From Larix kaempferi (lineage: Eukaryota > Streptophyta > Pinopsida > Pinales > Pinaceae): DNA of 64,000 nucleotides. Both the position numbers and the translations under genes were made by a program. The notes beneath the pieces were generated by a model that saw only the letters and a list, made by a program, of their open reading frames with translations, was not told where the DNA came from and ran no database searches. The DNA is taken from contig BSBM01000092.1 in assembly GCA_027924585.1 (NCBI GenBank), positions 6,252,501 through 6,316,500 on the forward strand, read 5' to 3'. Below are positions 33,955 to 44,515 of this stretch, piece after piece (the stretch's first letter is position 1; every line of letters begins with the position of its first letter).

Positions 33955-35302
33955 TGGAGGGCTAGTTCTAGGTGCAAAACAAGATGAGTGGTTGTTTCGG
34001 TAGGCCAATATTTTCTTTACCATAGACTTTTTTTCAAAACCGAGCCAATGGTTAAGTGCATAAATCATCCACCTACAAGCTGATGCTTTCACAATTTTTT
34101 TTCCCTCGCAGGTGAGAAATGGTGGGCATTTTCCAGATCCTACTTAAGCCTATTTTTCAATACTTAGCCAATTTTTCCAATGGCGAGCATTTTTCTGGCA
34201 GGGTGAAAAATAGGTTGAATGGATGTTTACGCAAACAAATATCTCCTTGACCAGAGACTTCGTTTAAAAAATGAGTCAATGGTCAAGTGAATAAATCATC
34301 CACCTACAAACTTATGCTCTCATAAATTTTTTATCCCTCACACGTGATAAATGGTGGGATTTTTCCTAAGGCCATTTAGGCCAGTTCTAGGTGCACAATA
34401 GGATGAGTGGTTTTTTTGGCATGCCAATATTTTCTTCGCCATAGACCTTTTTTCAAAACCGAGGCAATGGTCAAGTGCATAAATCATCCACCTGCAAGAT
34501 GATGCTTTCAATTTTTTTTTATCCCTCACAGGTGATAAATGGTGGGCATTTTTCCAAGCCTACTTAGGCCCGTTTTTCAATACTTTACCAATTTTTTCAA
34601 TGGAGAGCATTTTTCTCGCAGGGTGAAAAACATGTTGAATGGCTATTTTGGCAGACAAATATCTCATTGAACAAAGACTTGTTTTACAAAATGAGTCAAT
34701 GGTCAAGTGAATAAATCATCCACCTACAAACTTATGCTCTCAGAATTGTTTTATCCCTCACAGGTGAGAAATGCTGGGAATTTTCCTAAGGCCATTTAGG
34801 CCAGTTGTAGGTGCAAGACAGGATGAGTGGTTGTTTTGGCAGGCCAATATTTTCGTGACCATATAATTTTTTTCAAAACTGAGCCAATGTTCAAGCACAT
34901 AAATCATCCACCTACAAGCTGATGCTTTCATAAATTTTTTATCCCTCACAGGTGAGAAATGGTGAGCATTTTTCTAAGCCTACTTAGGCCTGTTTTCAAT
35001 ACTTAACCAATTTTTCCAATGGCGAGCATTTTTCTGGCAGGGTGAAAAATAGGATGAATGGATGTTTTGGCAAGCAAATATCTCCTTGACCAGAGACTTG
35101 TTTTAAAACATGAGTCAATGCTCAAGTGAATAAATCATCCACCTACAAACTTATGCTCTCAGAAATTTTTTATCCCTAACATGTGAGAAATGGTGGGCAT
35201 TTTCCTAATGCCATTTAGGCCAGTTCTAGGTGCAAAACAGAATGAGTGGTTTTTTTGGCAAGCCAATATTTTGTTCACCATATTTTTGTTTTCAAAACTG
35301 AG
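33955..35302 (+). repeat. Dimeric ~420-bp satellite, first block
   Basis: AGTTCTAGGTGCAAAACA-type landmarks occur at about 33961, 34381, 34801 and 35220, a 420-bp period. Each unit contains two related halves, both with AAGTGNATAAATCATCCACC and ATCCCTCACAGGTGAGAAAT, so it is a dimer of diverged ~190-230-bp monomers. The array is cut at 35302 by the gypsy-type element and continues at 44106. Minus-strand frames of about 63 codons recur in each unit, but look like a by-product of the repeat. Confidence 0.92.
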
Positions 35303-36245
35303 TGCTATAGCCAAAATTGGCACTTCTCTGTCCGTGACGACACTTACATCTTTTGGCCGCATGACGACACTTCATGTGATTATTGTAAGTCACACAAAAG
35401 GAAATTTGTGGATGGAAGAGCCATATTTTGGACTTTCGATGGATGGAATTACCTAATTCATGGTCCATTTGGTAGGTAATAACCTTAGGAACAATGTTAT
35501 AGACCAAAACTTCTCCAGAAAACCCCCATAAAACATTGTTTTTGACCATTTTCCCACAAAAACGTAGGTTGCATATGCTAAAAGTTGCGGGTTTCCTAAA
35601 AATTAGAATGTTTCATATGGTGAGAGTCATGTTACCCGCTATTTGTCCCTGTTCAAATCCGCGATCACCTTAGAAACACTAAAAATGCATAAAATCGCCA
35701 AAAAGGGTCGGTTTGGAACCTCCTTTTTGGTTGTAAATAATTCCTATTCGACCATATCTTCTTCACGTGATATATAAGAGAGGGAGAGGGACCATGAAAG
35801 GGGACCAAGCCCATTATAATGTTATTCTGATGAAATTCCAAGTCTAGATAGAGGAGCAGGAACCTAGGGCATGGTTGCGAAGGTGCTTGATGGAGAGTCA
35901 GGTATAACATTTGTACTTACTGCATTCTTTTGAAAATAAAAGATTGAGATACTCTTCCTTTCCCAATAAAGTGTTAATATCTATTGTGTTTTGATTATAA
36001 TTTGATGTTATTGCATTCATTAATATCAATATTTATTTATACTCAAACTGGTTTGAGGAAGGTTTGTGTGTTTTGTAGGTCTGTTGCTGTGGAGATCCAG
36101 AGAACAAATTGGACCGGCCCTCATAAACAAGGTAACTTTATCTAAACCTTGATCTTATTTATTTATAGTAATGTATGCAGAACCTTATGTATCTATTTGT
36201 CAACCCCTTGTATGTTGGTAGTATCTATCCCCTATCCCCTACTAT
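35303..36245 (+). repeat. 5' LTR of non-autonomous gypsy-type element
   Basis: Matches 43064-44105 with a TATA box at 35771. Compared with the 3' copy it lacks about 80 bp after position ~35822 and its last ~21 bp (ATTCCCTAACAACA end) are not visible, so the exact 3' boundary is uncertain. Confidence 0.85.
35771..35777 (+). promoter_or_regulatory. TATA box in LTR of non-autonomous element
   Basis: TATATAAGAGAGGGAGAGGG is conserved in both LTRs (the second at 43553) and is followed by a purine-rich start region. Confidence 0.6.
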
Positions 36246-37998
36246 TTGGAGCTTTTTGGGGGGTTTTGATTGCATTTTTTGGAGTCCTTCCTAATCCTAG
36301 GTGTGTGTAGGACCCATTGGAAGTGGTGTCTTGTCTCTTGATTGATCTTAATTTTATGTTTGGGATCTTTTTAAAGAAATTTGGGCTTGTTTGGAAGAAT
36401 TTGGGGCTTGTTGAACCAAGTTGGGGGTTTGTGAACTAGTTTGGTGTTTTTTACCCTAATTTGAGTCTAGTTGAATTTACTTGCTCCAATTTGATTGGAT
36501 TTGGAACCTATTGAGTCTATTTGACCCTATTTATATCTATTTGAGTGAAAATTTCTCTTTTATGATGGTTTCTTGTCCTTTCTTGTGCTTTTGGTCTTTG
36601 TTTTGTAGTGAAAGCTCAAGTGTCATTTATGTTGTTTATGACCTTGATTGCACTGTTTGTGTGCAGAACTAGCTTTACCAAACTGTATTTCTTAGTAGGT
36701 CCTTTGCTTTGATTGGGTATAAAAGTTCCTTAGGGTATGCTTTTACAAATTTTTGGCATGCTTACATAATAACAATCTGAAGGTTTATGGCTACTTTTAT
36801 TGTTTAATAAGGAGATCTGAAAGTTTTTGCATTTTCTTTACTTATGTTACTTTGAGTTTCAGTTTGGTCTCACCTTGAAAAAACTAAAAAAATTAAGTGA
36901 ATGTTTGTAGAATACTTTGCAAGTGGCTTAAAGGATCTAGGAGTGCTTTGCATAAAAAACAAGAAATTTTCTTTTGCATAGCTAGTTGTTTGAGTAGTTG
37001 CATGCTTAGTTTTTAAGTTTGATTTTGTACATTAGACTTTATTTTTTACCTTTTTCATTCGAAAAGACTAAGAATTGCATTAGATATAAATTTTTTGCAT
37101 ATGCATTCTAGGTCATATCTCTAGGACTTGCATTGAAAAGAAATGGAGAGTGAGTGAGTGCATATTTGTGGTGATTAAGTGCTTCATGTTTCAGTTAAAG
37201 GATATCTTTCTTTAGTTGCACTTGTTTCACTTCTTCTGAAAGTTTTGAAGTACATTTTTAAAGCAAGCAATCGATAACTTGGTTAGGATATTAGGTTTCC
37301 TTCTAGTTTAGAAACACACCTAGTAGCTTAAGTAGGATTGTGGAGGTAGGGAGTTGTGAGTTAACTCCTCCATGATCACTCAAACTTGTCAAAACATAGG
37401 TGTCTTTCGATTAGGGAGAAAGTACATCTTTGTGGAACATGAACCAAGAAGATACACTCAAACTGGATTTAAGCACGAGGTCGTGCAAGATTGAGTAGAT
37501 GAGATACCCCTTCGATATTCAATTGAGCATCTACCAGAATCGGTGCGCGTACAGGGACTTATTAATACCTTTTGGTGCTTTTGAGTTTCGGGTTTTGTTA
37601 CCCTGCCCATGCGCATTGATTCAACCTGCGACTATCCCCTCGGACCCTCTCTGCAAGTTTGGTAACCTTAGTATCCATACTCTAGGGCTCTACACAGGTG
37701 AGAACGGAAGGCTATTTCTATCGTACCTAGGACAAATGTGGTACGAAACCCTCTACATAAATTTGGGAAGGAGGTTTGGTGATTCAAATGCTTGCACCCA
37801 GATGACCTATATGTGGACCTCGGGTAACTTTTCTTCATCCTTCGTTGGTTTGTTCTGGGCCCTAATCATCCCAGACATTCCTTTGGAAGGCATCTATTTT
37901 CCTGGTTTGGATTACCTAGGAGCTTTCTAGTGGTGTGCCCTTTGTGTTTCTTGTTCTTAGTTGGCCTTAGAGACTTCTTGTTCATTGAGTTAGAAACT
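36246..37998 (+). other. Leader of the non-autonomous gypsy-type element
   Basis: T-rich, non-coding at first, with repeated TTTGGGGCTTGTTG-like phrases near 36380-36430. From 37499 a clean 143-codon frame (MRYPFDIQLSIYQNRCAYRD onward) is open to 37930. It is not recognisable and may be the degenerate N-terminal part of gag. No convincing primer-binding site could be fixed. Confidence 0.45.
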
Positions 37999-38980
37999 AT
38001 GGCTAGCATTCCAGTGAGCACCAATCAAGGGACCTCTATTCAGGGGGATCCTTGTGCTTTTCCATTCATTGGGAACATTGGTACTCCCCTAATGGCTACC
38101 TTGAATCTTTCGGGATTCACTATAGGGATACCGGTTTGGTTGTTTTCCACTTCGTACGCCTTGCATGCTCCTGACGCTTCTCAAGTAAGCAACTCAAATC
38201 AAGAGCATCAGAACCCTTTTCCTTCTCTGCCAGTGACATCTCTCCTCCTCCTTCTACCTCATGTGGTGAAAGTAGTAATACTAGTAACCAACAATCTAAA
38301 AGGAATAGATGGAGGAAGAATAAGGAGAAGATGACAAAGAAAGGGGGTATCCACCCAGCCTATGGAAGTCATGTTGGGGGAACCTACCCAACCTATGGAG
38401 GTCATGTTGGGGGAACTCATTCAGTCACTATGAATCATACTGAACCTATGCAAGTAGCCTCTGGAGGTCATGCTGGGAGCAAGCTTTTAGTCACTACAAA
38501 TCATACTGAAAGTATGTCTTCAACCACTGTTAGTCATGTTGAGGACATATCATTGATCACTGCTGGTCATATTAATAACAAGTCACCAGTTACTGTGATT
38601 CATACTGGAGACACTAAATCAGACACTGCAAGTCATGCTGAGAAAGTTGACATTGTCAAAAAACCTAATAAATAGAAGCTTAAGTTCCCTTATAAGTTTT
38701 GAGAGGGAGACCACCTGACCTATTTGTTCCCTGTACTTCCAGAAGTGCAACAAGTGTGGTTTGTAGTTCAACAGTTTTCTGCTTTTAAGAAACCAGCCAT
38801 TGCAAGTCATGCTGGGGGAAAGCTATCATCAAATGCTAGTCATGCTGAGAGTACTGAGGATGTAAAGGAGTCTAAGCTTATAGGACGCAAGCCAAAGTTC
38901 CTTGTAAACTTTGTAAGCGAGATCACCTTACTCACTTGTGCCCTGCTATTCCAGAGGTGTGGAGAGTGTGGTCCATCTCT
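37999..38980 (+). pseudogene. Gag-like pseudogene with HxG repeat tail and doubled zinc knuckle
   Basis: From the ATG at 37999 (MASIPVSTNQGTSIQGDPCA) the frame runs to a shift near 38240. It then continues in the frame of 38331-38675 through a basic stretch (KRNRWRKNKEK) into a degenerate tandem repeat of 12-13 residues, each copy holding His-Val/Ala/Thr-Gly/Glu (SHVGG, GHVGG, NHTEP, GHAGS, SHVED, GHINN, SHAEK). After a stop at 38673-38675 a Cys/His-knuckle segment occurs twice in tandem (~38678-38757, degenerate, EGDHLTYLFPVLPEV; and ~38889-38975, CKLCKRDHLTHLCPAIPEV). This layout is that of gag in a plant Athila/Tat-like group. Frameshifts make it dead. Confidence 0.75.
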
Positions 38981-39973
38981 GAAGGATCCTCTGATTCTGA
39001 GTTTGCTATATATTCCCAACAACCTGGTCAACCTGTGGTTGAACCAAAACAATCTTTGGTCAACCCCACTCTTCCTTCAAAGAGTGAAGTGATCGAATCG
39101 ATGCAATCTTCGACCGATCCCATTAGTCCTTTGGACACTAATGCACCTACTCCTGAAGTCTTCTGCATTACCATTTTGGATGTTTCTGAAAAAGGTGGCA
39201 ATTCATCGATGCTGAGTGAATCCCTTCCAAGCTCTAGGATTATTTCCTTTGATTGGAATACTCTAGATGGGCCTTGTCTTGCTTCGTCTACACCTTTCCA
39301 AATAAGGATTGATATCAGAAACCATGTGGTTCATCGATGTATTGTAGATGAAGGAGCCTCTATTAGTATCTTATCCCCTTATGCTTGGAGAGATTTAGGT
39401 TTCCCTAACCTTGTTCTAGTTGTTAATTGGCCATTGAACTTCGATAGAAGAACTAGTAAATCGGTGGGATTCATTCCTCAAGTACCTGTTAATTTGGGTG
39501 GAAAAATAGTCTTAGTTGATTTAATAGTTTTAAAGGACCCTATGGACTTTGATATGATCCTCGGGTGTGATTACATATATTCTATGCATGCTATGGTGTC
39601 TACGCTCTTTCATATGATGCATTTTCCTCAAAACGAAAGCATTGTCACTATTGATCACCTTGCATTTGTTGATCCTCCTTATTACCTAAATGTAGACCAA
39701 GTATATCCCTCGTTAGTAGCCACTACCATGTCACATGAGACTTATGTGGTATATTGTTCCTTGATTCCAAATGCTACTGAGAAAAAGCCTCTGAGTTCAT
39801 GCTTGCCTTCTCGGGACTGGGTCCCGACAGTTGACCAGGTGATACCTCCATTTGAATGTTTAGATATGTGTTCTATATGGGATGATATACTTCCTTCTGA
39901 TGAATTTTTTCCTAGAGTCGATAATGCAGTCTGCCATTCATTTGGATTTCGATCTAGTTGCAGCTATGTCTAG
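38936..39973 (+). CDS. Retropepsin-like protease region, 345-codon open frame
   Basis: An open frame without stops. Ser/Pro-rich at first (residues ~25-90), then a retroviral-type aspartic protease fold: FQIRIDIRNHVVHRCIVDEG with the catalytic Asp at 39347-39349 in IVDEGASISILS. This is the D-[S/T/E]-G-A form seen in this plant group. FIPQVPVNLGGKIVLVDLIV and FDMILGCDYIYSM (the conserved ILG) complete the domain. It is joined upstream to the second zinc knuckle (CPAIPEVWRVW), so the ATG at 38936 is probably internal to gag-pro. About 150 residues after the domain are unassigned. It is the longest intact coding frame of the element; RT should follow but does not. Confidence 0.72.
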   Translation: MCPAIPEVWRVWSISEGSSDSEFAIYSQQPGQPVVEPKQSLVNPTLPSKSEVIESMQSSTDPISPLDTNAPTPEVFCITILDVSEKGGNSSMLSESLPSSRIISFDWNTLDGPCLASSTPFQIRIDIRNHVVHRCIVDEGASISILSPYAWRDLGFPNLVLVVNWPLNFDRRTSKSVGFIPQVPVNLGGKIVLVDLIVLKDPMDFDMILGCDYIYSMHAMVSTLFHMMHFPQNESIVTIDHLAFVDPPYYLNVDQVYPSLVATTMSHETYVVYCSLIPNATEKKPLSSCLPSRDWVPTVDQVIPPFECLDMCSIWDDILPSDEFFPRVDNAVCHSFGFRSSCSYV

Positions 39974-40475
39974 CCTCGGTTTGACTACAGAGTCCGATCT
40001 TCCTACTATTGAGTCTTTCGACTCTCCCATAGACTCGCAAATCAGTGTTACTGCTGAGTTTGATTCTTCTTCTAGAATTTTCAACTCCCATGATGATGAA
40101 TTTGTTCCTATAGATTCAATCATGTCCTTCAACTTTGATCTTCATCCTGAAGTTGATCATTTTTCTTGTAATCCCTCAGGCTATGGTACTATAGAGTTTT
40201 CATTGGTTGACTCTGCCTTATTTATGCTTGTGGTTGATGATAGTGAAGTTGAAAGTATTTCTACCACAGTGACTTGTATCGGATATTTATTTACATACGT
40301 TTTAGATATGATCTCGGTACTAATGTTTCATGGAGACATGATTCTTAGCTGGAATTATACTTTCTTACTGGTCCTTTTCGACATTTTGTTCAATCATGTT
40401 AGGTATATTCAGAACCTTGCATATAGGTTTAGGTTTCCCCGCTATTATGATGCATTTGAACCTTTTTCCATCTGA
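39974..40475 (+). pseudogene. Linker-like open frame after the protease
   Basis: A frame open from 39882 to 40475 continues the acidic Ser/Asp-rich text (ESFDSPIDSQISVTAEFDSS) after a shift near 39960, and then becomes hydrophobic (TFLLVLFDILFNHV). In related full elements this region would lie between protease and RT. No RT motif follows. Function unassigned. Confidence 0.4.
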
Positions 40476-41000
40476 ATTCTCCATAGGATCGAACCTGTTG
40501 GATCTTGGTGTGTTAGCCATCTTTATATGCATTGTGCACCAGTCCGACAGCAAATCCTCCCTAACATGGGCCACCCTAGTCAGCACCCTTATGCCATTTT
40601 GGTGCCCATGCTAAGTTTTTATCATAAACTCGAGAGCCTTTTTAGATTTACCATGACTTTGAGAAGAAGCCTCATATGTTTCTTCCTCATATATTTTTGG
40701 CCATCCCCGATAAGGCTCCCATTTTTGTGTTTAAGTCACATGTGCACTTATTTTGATCCCGCTTGCACTAATGAGCCTGATGCCGGATTCCACGCTTTTA
40801 GCTTATTGTATAAGCCTCCACCTCTTATATCATTTTCATTAAGACATGTGTCATTGTGCCTTTGTGATTTCACATCCTTTACCCAGAGGAGACACACCCC
40901 AAGTGTCCTTATCTTGCTTATGTTCCTTGCATTATGCATAGCTTCGTTCCATGCACTTGGAACTAGTTTCGCATGTCCCTGAAACTCGTCTCCTTCCATT
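40476..41000. other. No gene seen; relic of element interior
   Basis: Overlapping frames on both strands with no recognisable motif. Probably decayed linker or deleted pol region. Confidence 0.4.
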
Positions 41001-41156
41001 ACGAGCATTCTTCCACATTTCCTTTGAGCTCTCTAAAAACAATAAGGAGGTTACAAGCATTCTTCCACCTTAACTTCGATCTCGTTAAAAACAGTAAGGA
41101 AGCTATGAGCATTCTTCTGTATCTCCTTTGAGCTCGTTAAAAACAGTAAGGAGGTC
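41001..41156 (+). repeat. Three copies of a 52-bp repeat
   Basis: Units start ACGAGCATTCTTCCAC (41001), ACAAGCATTCTTCCAC (41053) and ATGAGCATTCTTCTGT (41105). Each ends GTTAAAAACAGTAAGGAG or a close variant. They lie inside the non-autonomous element. Confidence 0.9.
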
Positions 41157-43063
41157 ACGCGTTTACTTTTTCGGACTCATTAAATCTTTACGGAAAATAT
41201 TTTTATGGAGTCCTCTTTAAGCCCTTTTTAGACTCCTTAAATAGGAAAAGATTTCTGATTCAACTTGTCTCTTTCATACTCGTTGAAGTACTTGAAAGTT
41301 CGTCTCTACAGTATAAGTTTACCCCTTTTTTGGAATGTTTAGACTATTTACGAAAAAGGTATACTCTATTCATACTCAGCTAGAAGAGTTCTTCTCTCAT
41401 TGTTTTACACTTTTTCGGGTGAGGAGACTAACTTTACGAAAAAGGACCCTTTAGATTCTTCTTTAGGATTTTTAGACTCTCAAAATATGAAAACACCAGT
41501 GAGCATCTACCAACTCGGGCTTGATGTGAAATCCACGAGTAGGTATATGGAGTTGTTGTTTAAGTTTTTCAGACTCCTTAAATATGAAAACATCGGCGAG
41601 CACGAACAGATCCGGGCTCGATATTACAATCCACAGATCAATATCTTATCGAGTATTAGTCTATCTCTTCTTCAAACTCATTAAAACATGAAGAAGGTAT
41701 TGAGTTTCCATTTCATGGACTCATACAATTAATTACACATGGTTGGATCCTTATCGAGCATGTTTTAGTTCTTTGTCAAGCTTGTTAAAAAATGAAAAAT
41801 GTATCTAAAAAGAGTAAGGGAAGGGAAGAGTGTCAAATATCTTTCAATATAATGGCAGCAAGTCAACTATGCCCTTGAACAAAGCACCTGTTTTGAGTCT
41901 ATCAAACAAGTTGGGTTCTAGTTTTGGCCTTAAGATAAACCTGATCACATAGTTTTTATTCTTCCAATTGATTACTCTTCCAATCATATGGAGAATCTGT
42001 TAAATGTCTCCTACATTGCAGATTTATATCATGGTCCCTTTGTGTGCAAAGCTTCCTAAGTCACTCTTGTGTCATGATCACTGTTCAAGAATACAACTTG
42101 TGTCGACAATTCTGTTGTTGCCTTGACCTCATGTGTCGGCCATGCCTTGCTGTTAGTATGTTTCATCATGTATTCAGTCCTAATCCAAATCAGATCAACC
42201 CTTGATTGTTCCTCGTGTTGGATGATGGAGGATGCCTTAAGGCCTCCCTTCCAGTGGACTTCTTCCCATCAACTTCAACTCATCTTTCTCTGGGAAAGAA
42301 GTTTAGAGTCTTCGGTAGTACCTTGGGGATTGCAGTCATCAGTGGAAATTTCCCTCGTCATTGAGTTATGGGAATAAATTAATGTCCCTTACTCGATGGA
42401 TTCTTCAGGTGTTCGACTTCAAGAACATCTATTCACACATGTTAGAATGTACTAGGTACCTTGGGGCCCATTTTCATTATTGGTGGGATTCCTTTGTGTT
42501 TGTTAATGGTATACATTAATGACCAGTAATAAAACGGTATACTCCATGTTCAACTTCAACTCATTTATTCTCATGGCTAGGATTCGTACCTTGAGACGGT
42601 TTGGATGAAGACCTTGGGATGATGGAAACATTTGTCATATTCTATTATAGCCCAAGCTACGCAAGACTGAGCCACACTCTTTTTGGCTCTTAATGGGACA
42701 TAGATCCAGTTTTTTCTTTATGTCTATGTTCTCTAGTTTTCAACATAGATCCACCTTTGTATTTATGTGGCTATGTTTACACTTATGTTTCTCATGGATC
42801 CACGCTTGTATTGCAGTGGCCATGATATATGCATCAGTATTGGATCATTATTATATCATCCTGGAGGTCATGTTCCACTATTTGAACATGGACATTTATC
42901 CCAGGGATGAGTTTGTCTGAGATTGCCTTTCTTTCAGGTACTTCATTTGAGCCTACGATTCTTGGTTTCTCCAGTTTCTCCGAATCTAGGACTCAACCCT
43001 TTATTATTTATAATGTATTTCAGCCATCGTCTTCCCCTCTGACCTCATACATTAGGGGGAATT
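41157..43063. other. Non-coding 3' interior of the non-autonomous element
   Basis: No pol motif on either strand. TATGAAAACA-CC-type phrases recur near 41487 and 41580. Just before the 3' LTR, ATTAGGGGGAATT (about 43051-43063) is the likely polypurine tract. Confidence 0.55.
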
Positions 43064-44105
43064 TGTTATAGCCAAAATTGGCACTTCTCCGTCTGTGACG
43101 ACAGTTACATCTTTTGGTCGCATGACAACACTTCATGAGATTAATGTGAGTCACACAAAAGGAAATTTGTGGATGGAAGAGACATATTTTGGGATTTATA
43201 TGGATAGAATTACCTAATTCATGGTACATTTGGTAGGTAATAACCTTAGGAACAATTATCTAGACCAAAACTTCTCCAGAAAACCCCTAGAAAAGGCTGT
43301 TTTTGACCATTTTCCTACAAAAACGCAGGTTGCATATGCTAAAAGTCCCAGGTTTCCTAAAAATTCGCAGGTTTCATATGGTAAGAGTCGTGGGTACCTA
43401 CTGGTAGTCCCTTTTCAAAGCCACGAATACCGCAGAAACACTAAAAATGCATAAAATAGCCAAAAAGGGTTGGTTTGGGTGGTTTTGGAACCTCCTTTTC
43501 GGTTGTAACTTATTCCTATTTGACCATATATTCTTCACTTGCTATATAAGAGAGGGAGAGGGAGCATGAAAGGGGACCAAGCCCATTATAATGTTATGTT
43601 GGAGGAATTGAGACTCACATCCCCCTCACGTGTGCCCTAGTTTCTTGTAATCCCTAGCACATCATATCAGAGGTTGGGATCCTTGGAGAAGAGCAGCAGG
43701 AGACCTTGAATCTTGGTTTCATGAAGTTCCATGCTTGAAGGAAGGTATAATTTGATGTACTTTCTTCATTCATTAATAAATATCAAGACGTTTCTTCCTT
43801 TCTCAATAAGATTGTTATTATCTATTGTTGTTTTGATTACTAGTTGATGTTATGCTTTATTGTTAATATCAATATTTATTGGTAGTCAAACTGGTTTGAG
43901 GAGGGTTCTATTTTGTTTTGCAGGTTGTTTCTATAGCAGAGGACAAGAGAAAGGATTGGACCAACTATCATAAACAAGGTACATTTTTCTCTTACTTCAA
44001 CTCTATTTGATTATAAGAATGTATACAAACCCCTGTATGTCTGTCTTATCAACCCCAGTATGTTGGTAGTCTCTCCCCTACTATAAGGTAAATTCCCTAA
44101 CAACA
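43064..44105 (+). repeat. 3' LTR of non-autonomous gypsy-type element
   Basis: Starts TGTTATAGCC and ends CCCTAACAACA, just before satellite sequence TCGAGCCAATGG. TATA at 43553. Confidence 0.87.
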
Positions 44106-44515
44106 TCGAGCCAATGGTCAAGTGCATAAATCATCCACCTGCAAGATTATGATTTCATAAAATTGGTATCCCTCACAGGTGATAAATGGTGAGAATTTTC
44201 CCAATACTACTTAGGCCCGTTTTTCAATACTTAACCAATTTTGCCAATGGCGAGCATTTTTCTAGCAGGGTGAAAAACATGCTGAATGGTTGTTTTGGCA
44301 GGAAAATATCTCCTTGCCCAGAGAATTGTTTTAAAAAATGATTCAATGGTCAAGCAAATAAATCATCCACCTACAAACTTATAGTCTCGGATTTTTTTTA
44401 TCCCTCACAAGTGAGAAATGGTGGGAATTTTCCTAAGGCCATTTAGGCCAGTTCTATGTGCAAAACAGGATAAGTGGCTGTTTGGGAAGGCCAATATTTT
44501 CTTGACCATAGATGG
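44106..44515 (+). repeat. Dimeric ~420-bp satellite, resumed block
   Basis: Continues in register where the array stopped at 35302: GAGCCAATGGTCAAGTGCAT follows the element directly, as in the other copies. The second monomer-half and the TTCTATGTGCAAAACAGG landmark (44453) are present. It ends at CTTGACCATAGATGG, abutting an unrelated satellite. Confidence 0.92.

Larger units (their letters stand above)
35303..44105 (+). mobile_element. Non-autonomous gypsy-type LTR element, 8.8 kb
   Basis: LTRs start TGCTATAGCCAAAATTGG (35303) and TGTTATAGCCAAAATTGG (43064). They contain a shared TATATAAGAGAGGGAG promoter region. The element sits within the ~420-bp satellite, whose sequence resumes in register after it. 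Flanking 5-mers are CTGAG (35298-35302) and TCGAG (44106-44110), each one change from CCGAG, the word found at this place in other satellite copies, so a decayed duplication is likely. Inside are gag-like and protease sequences, but no reverse transcriptase, RNase H or integrase motif, so it would depend on enzymes supplied elsewhere. Confidence 0.87.

Noticed and set aside
34338-35362. Repeated ~63-codon minus-strand frames
   Set aside because: They recur with the 420-bp satellite unit and differ in stops and frame between copies; a repeat by-product.
35303-44105. Calling the element a complete Athila-like retrotransposon
   Set aside because: I searched all frames between 40476 and 43063 for the RT catalytic motif, RNase H and integrase motifs and found none.
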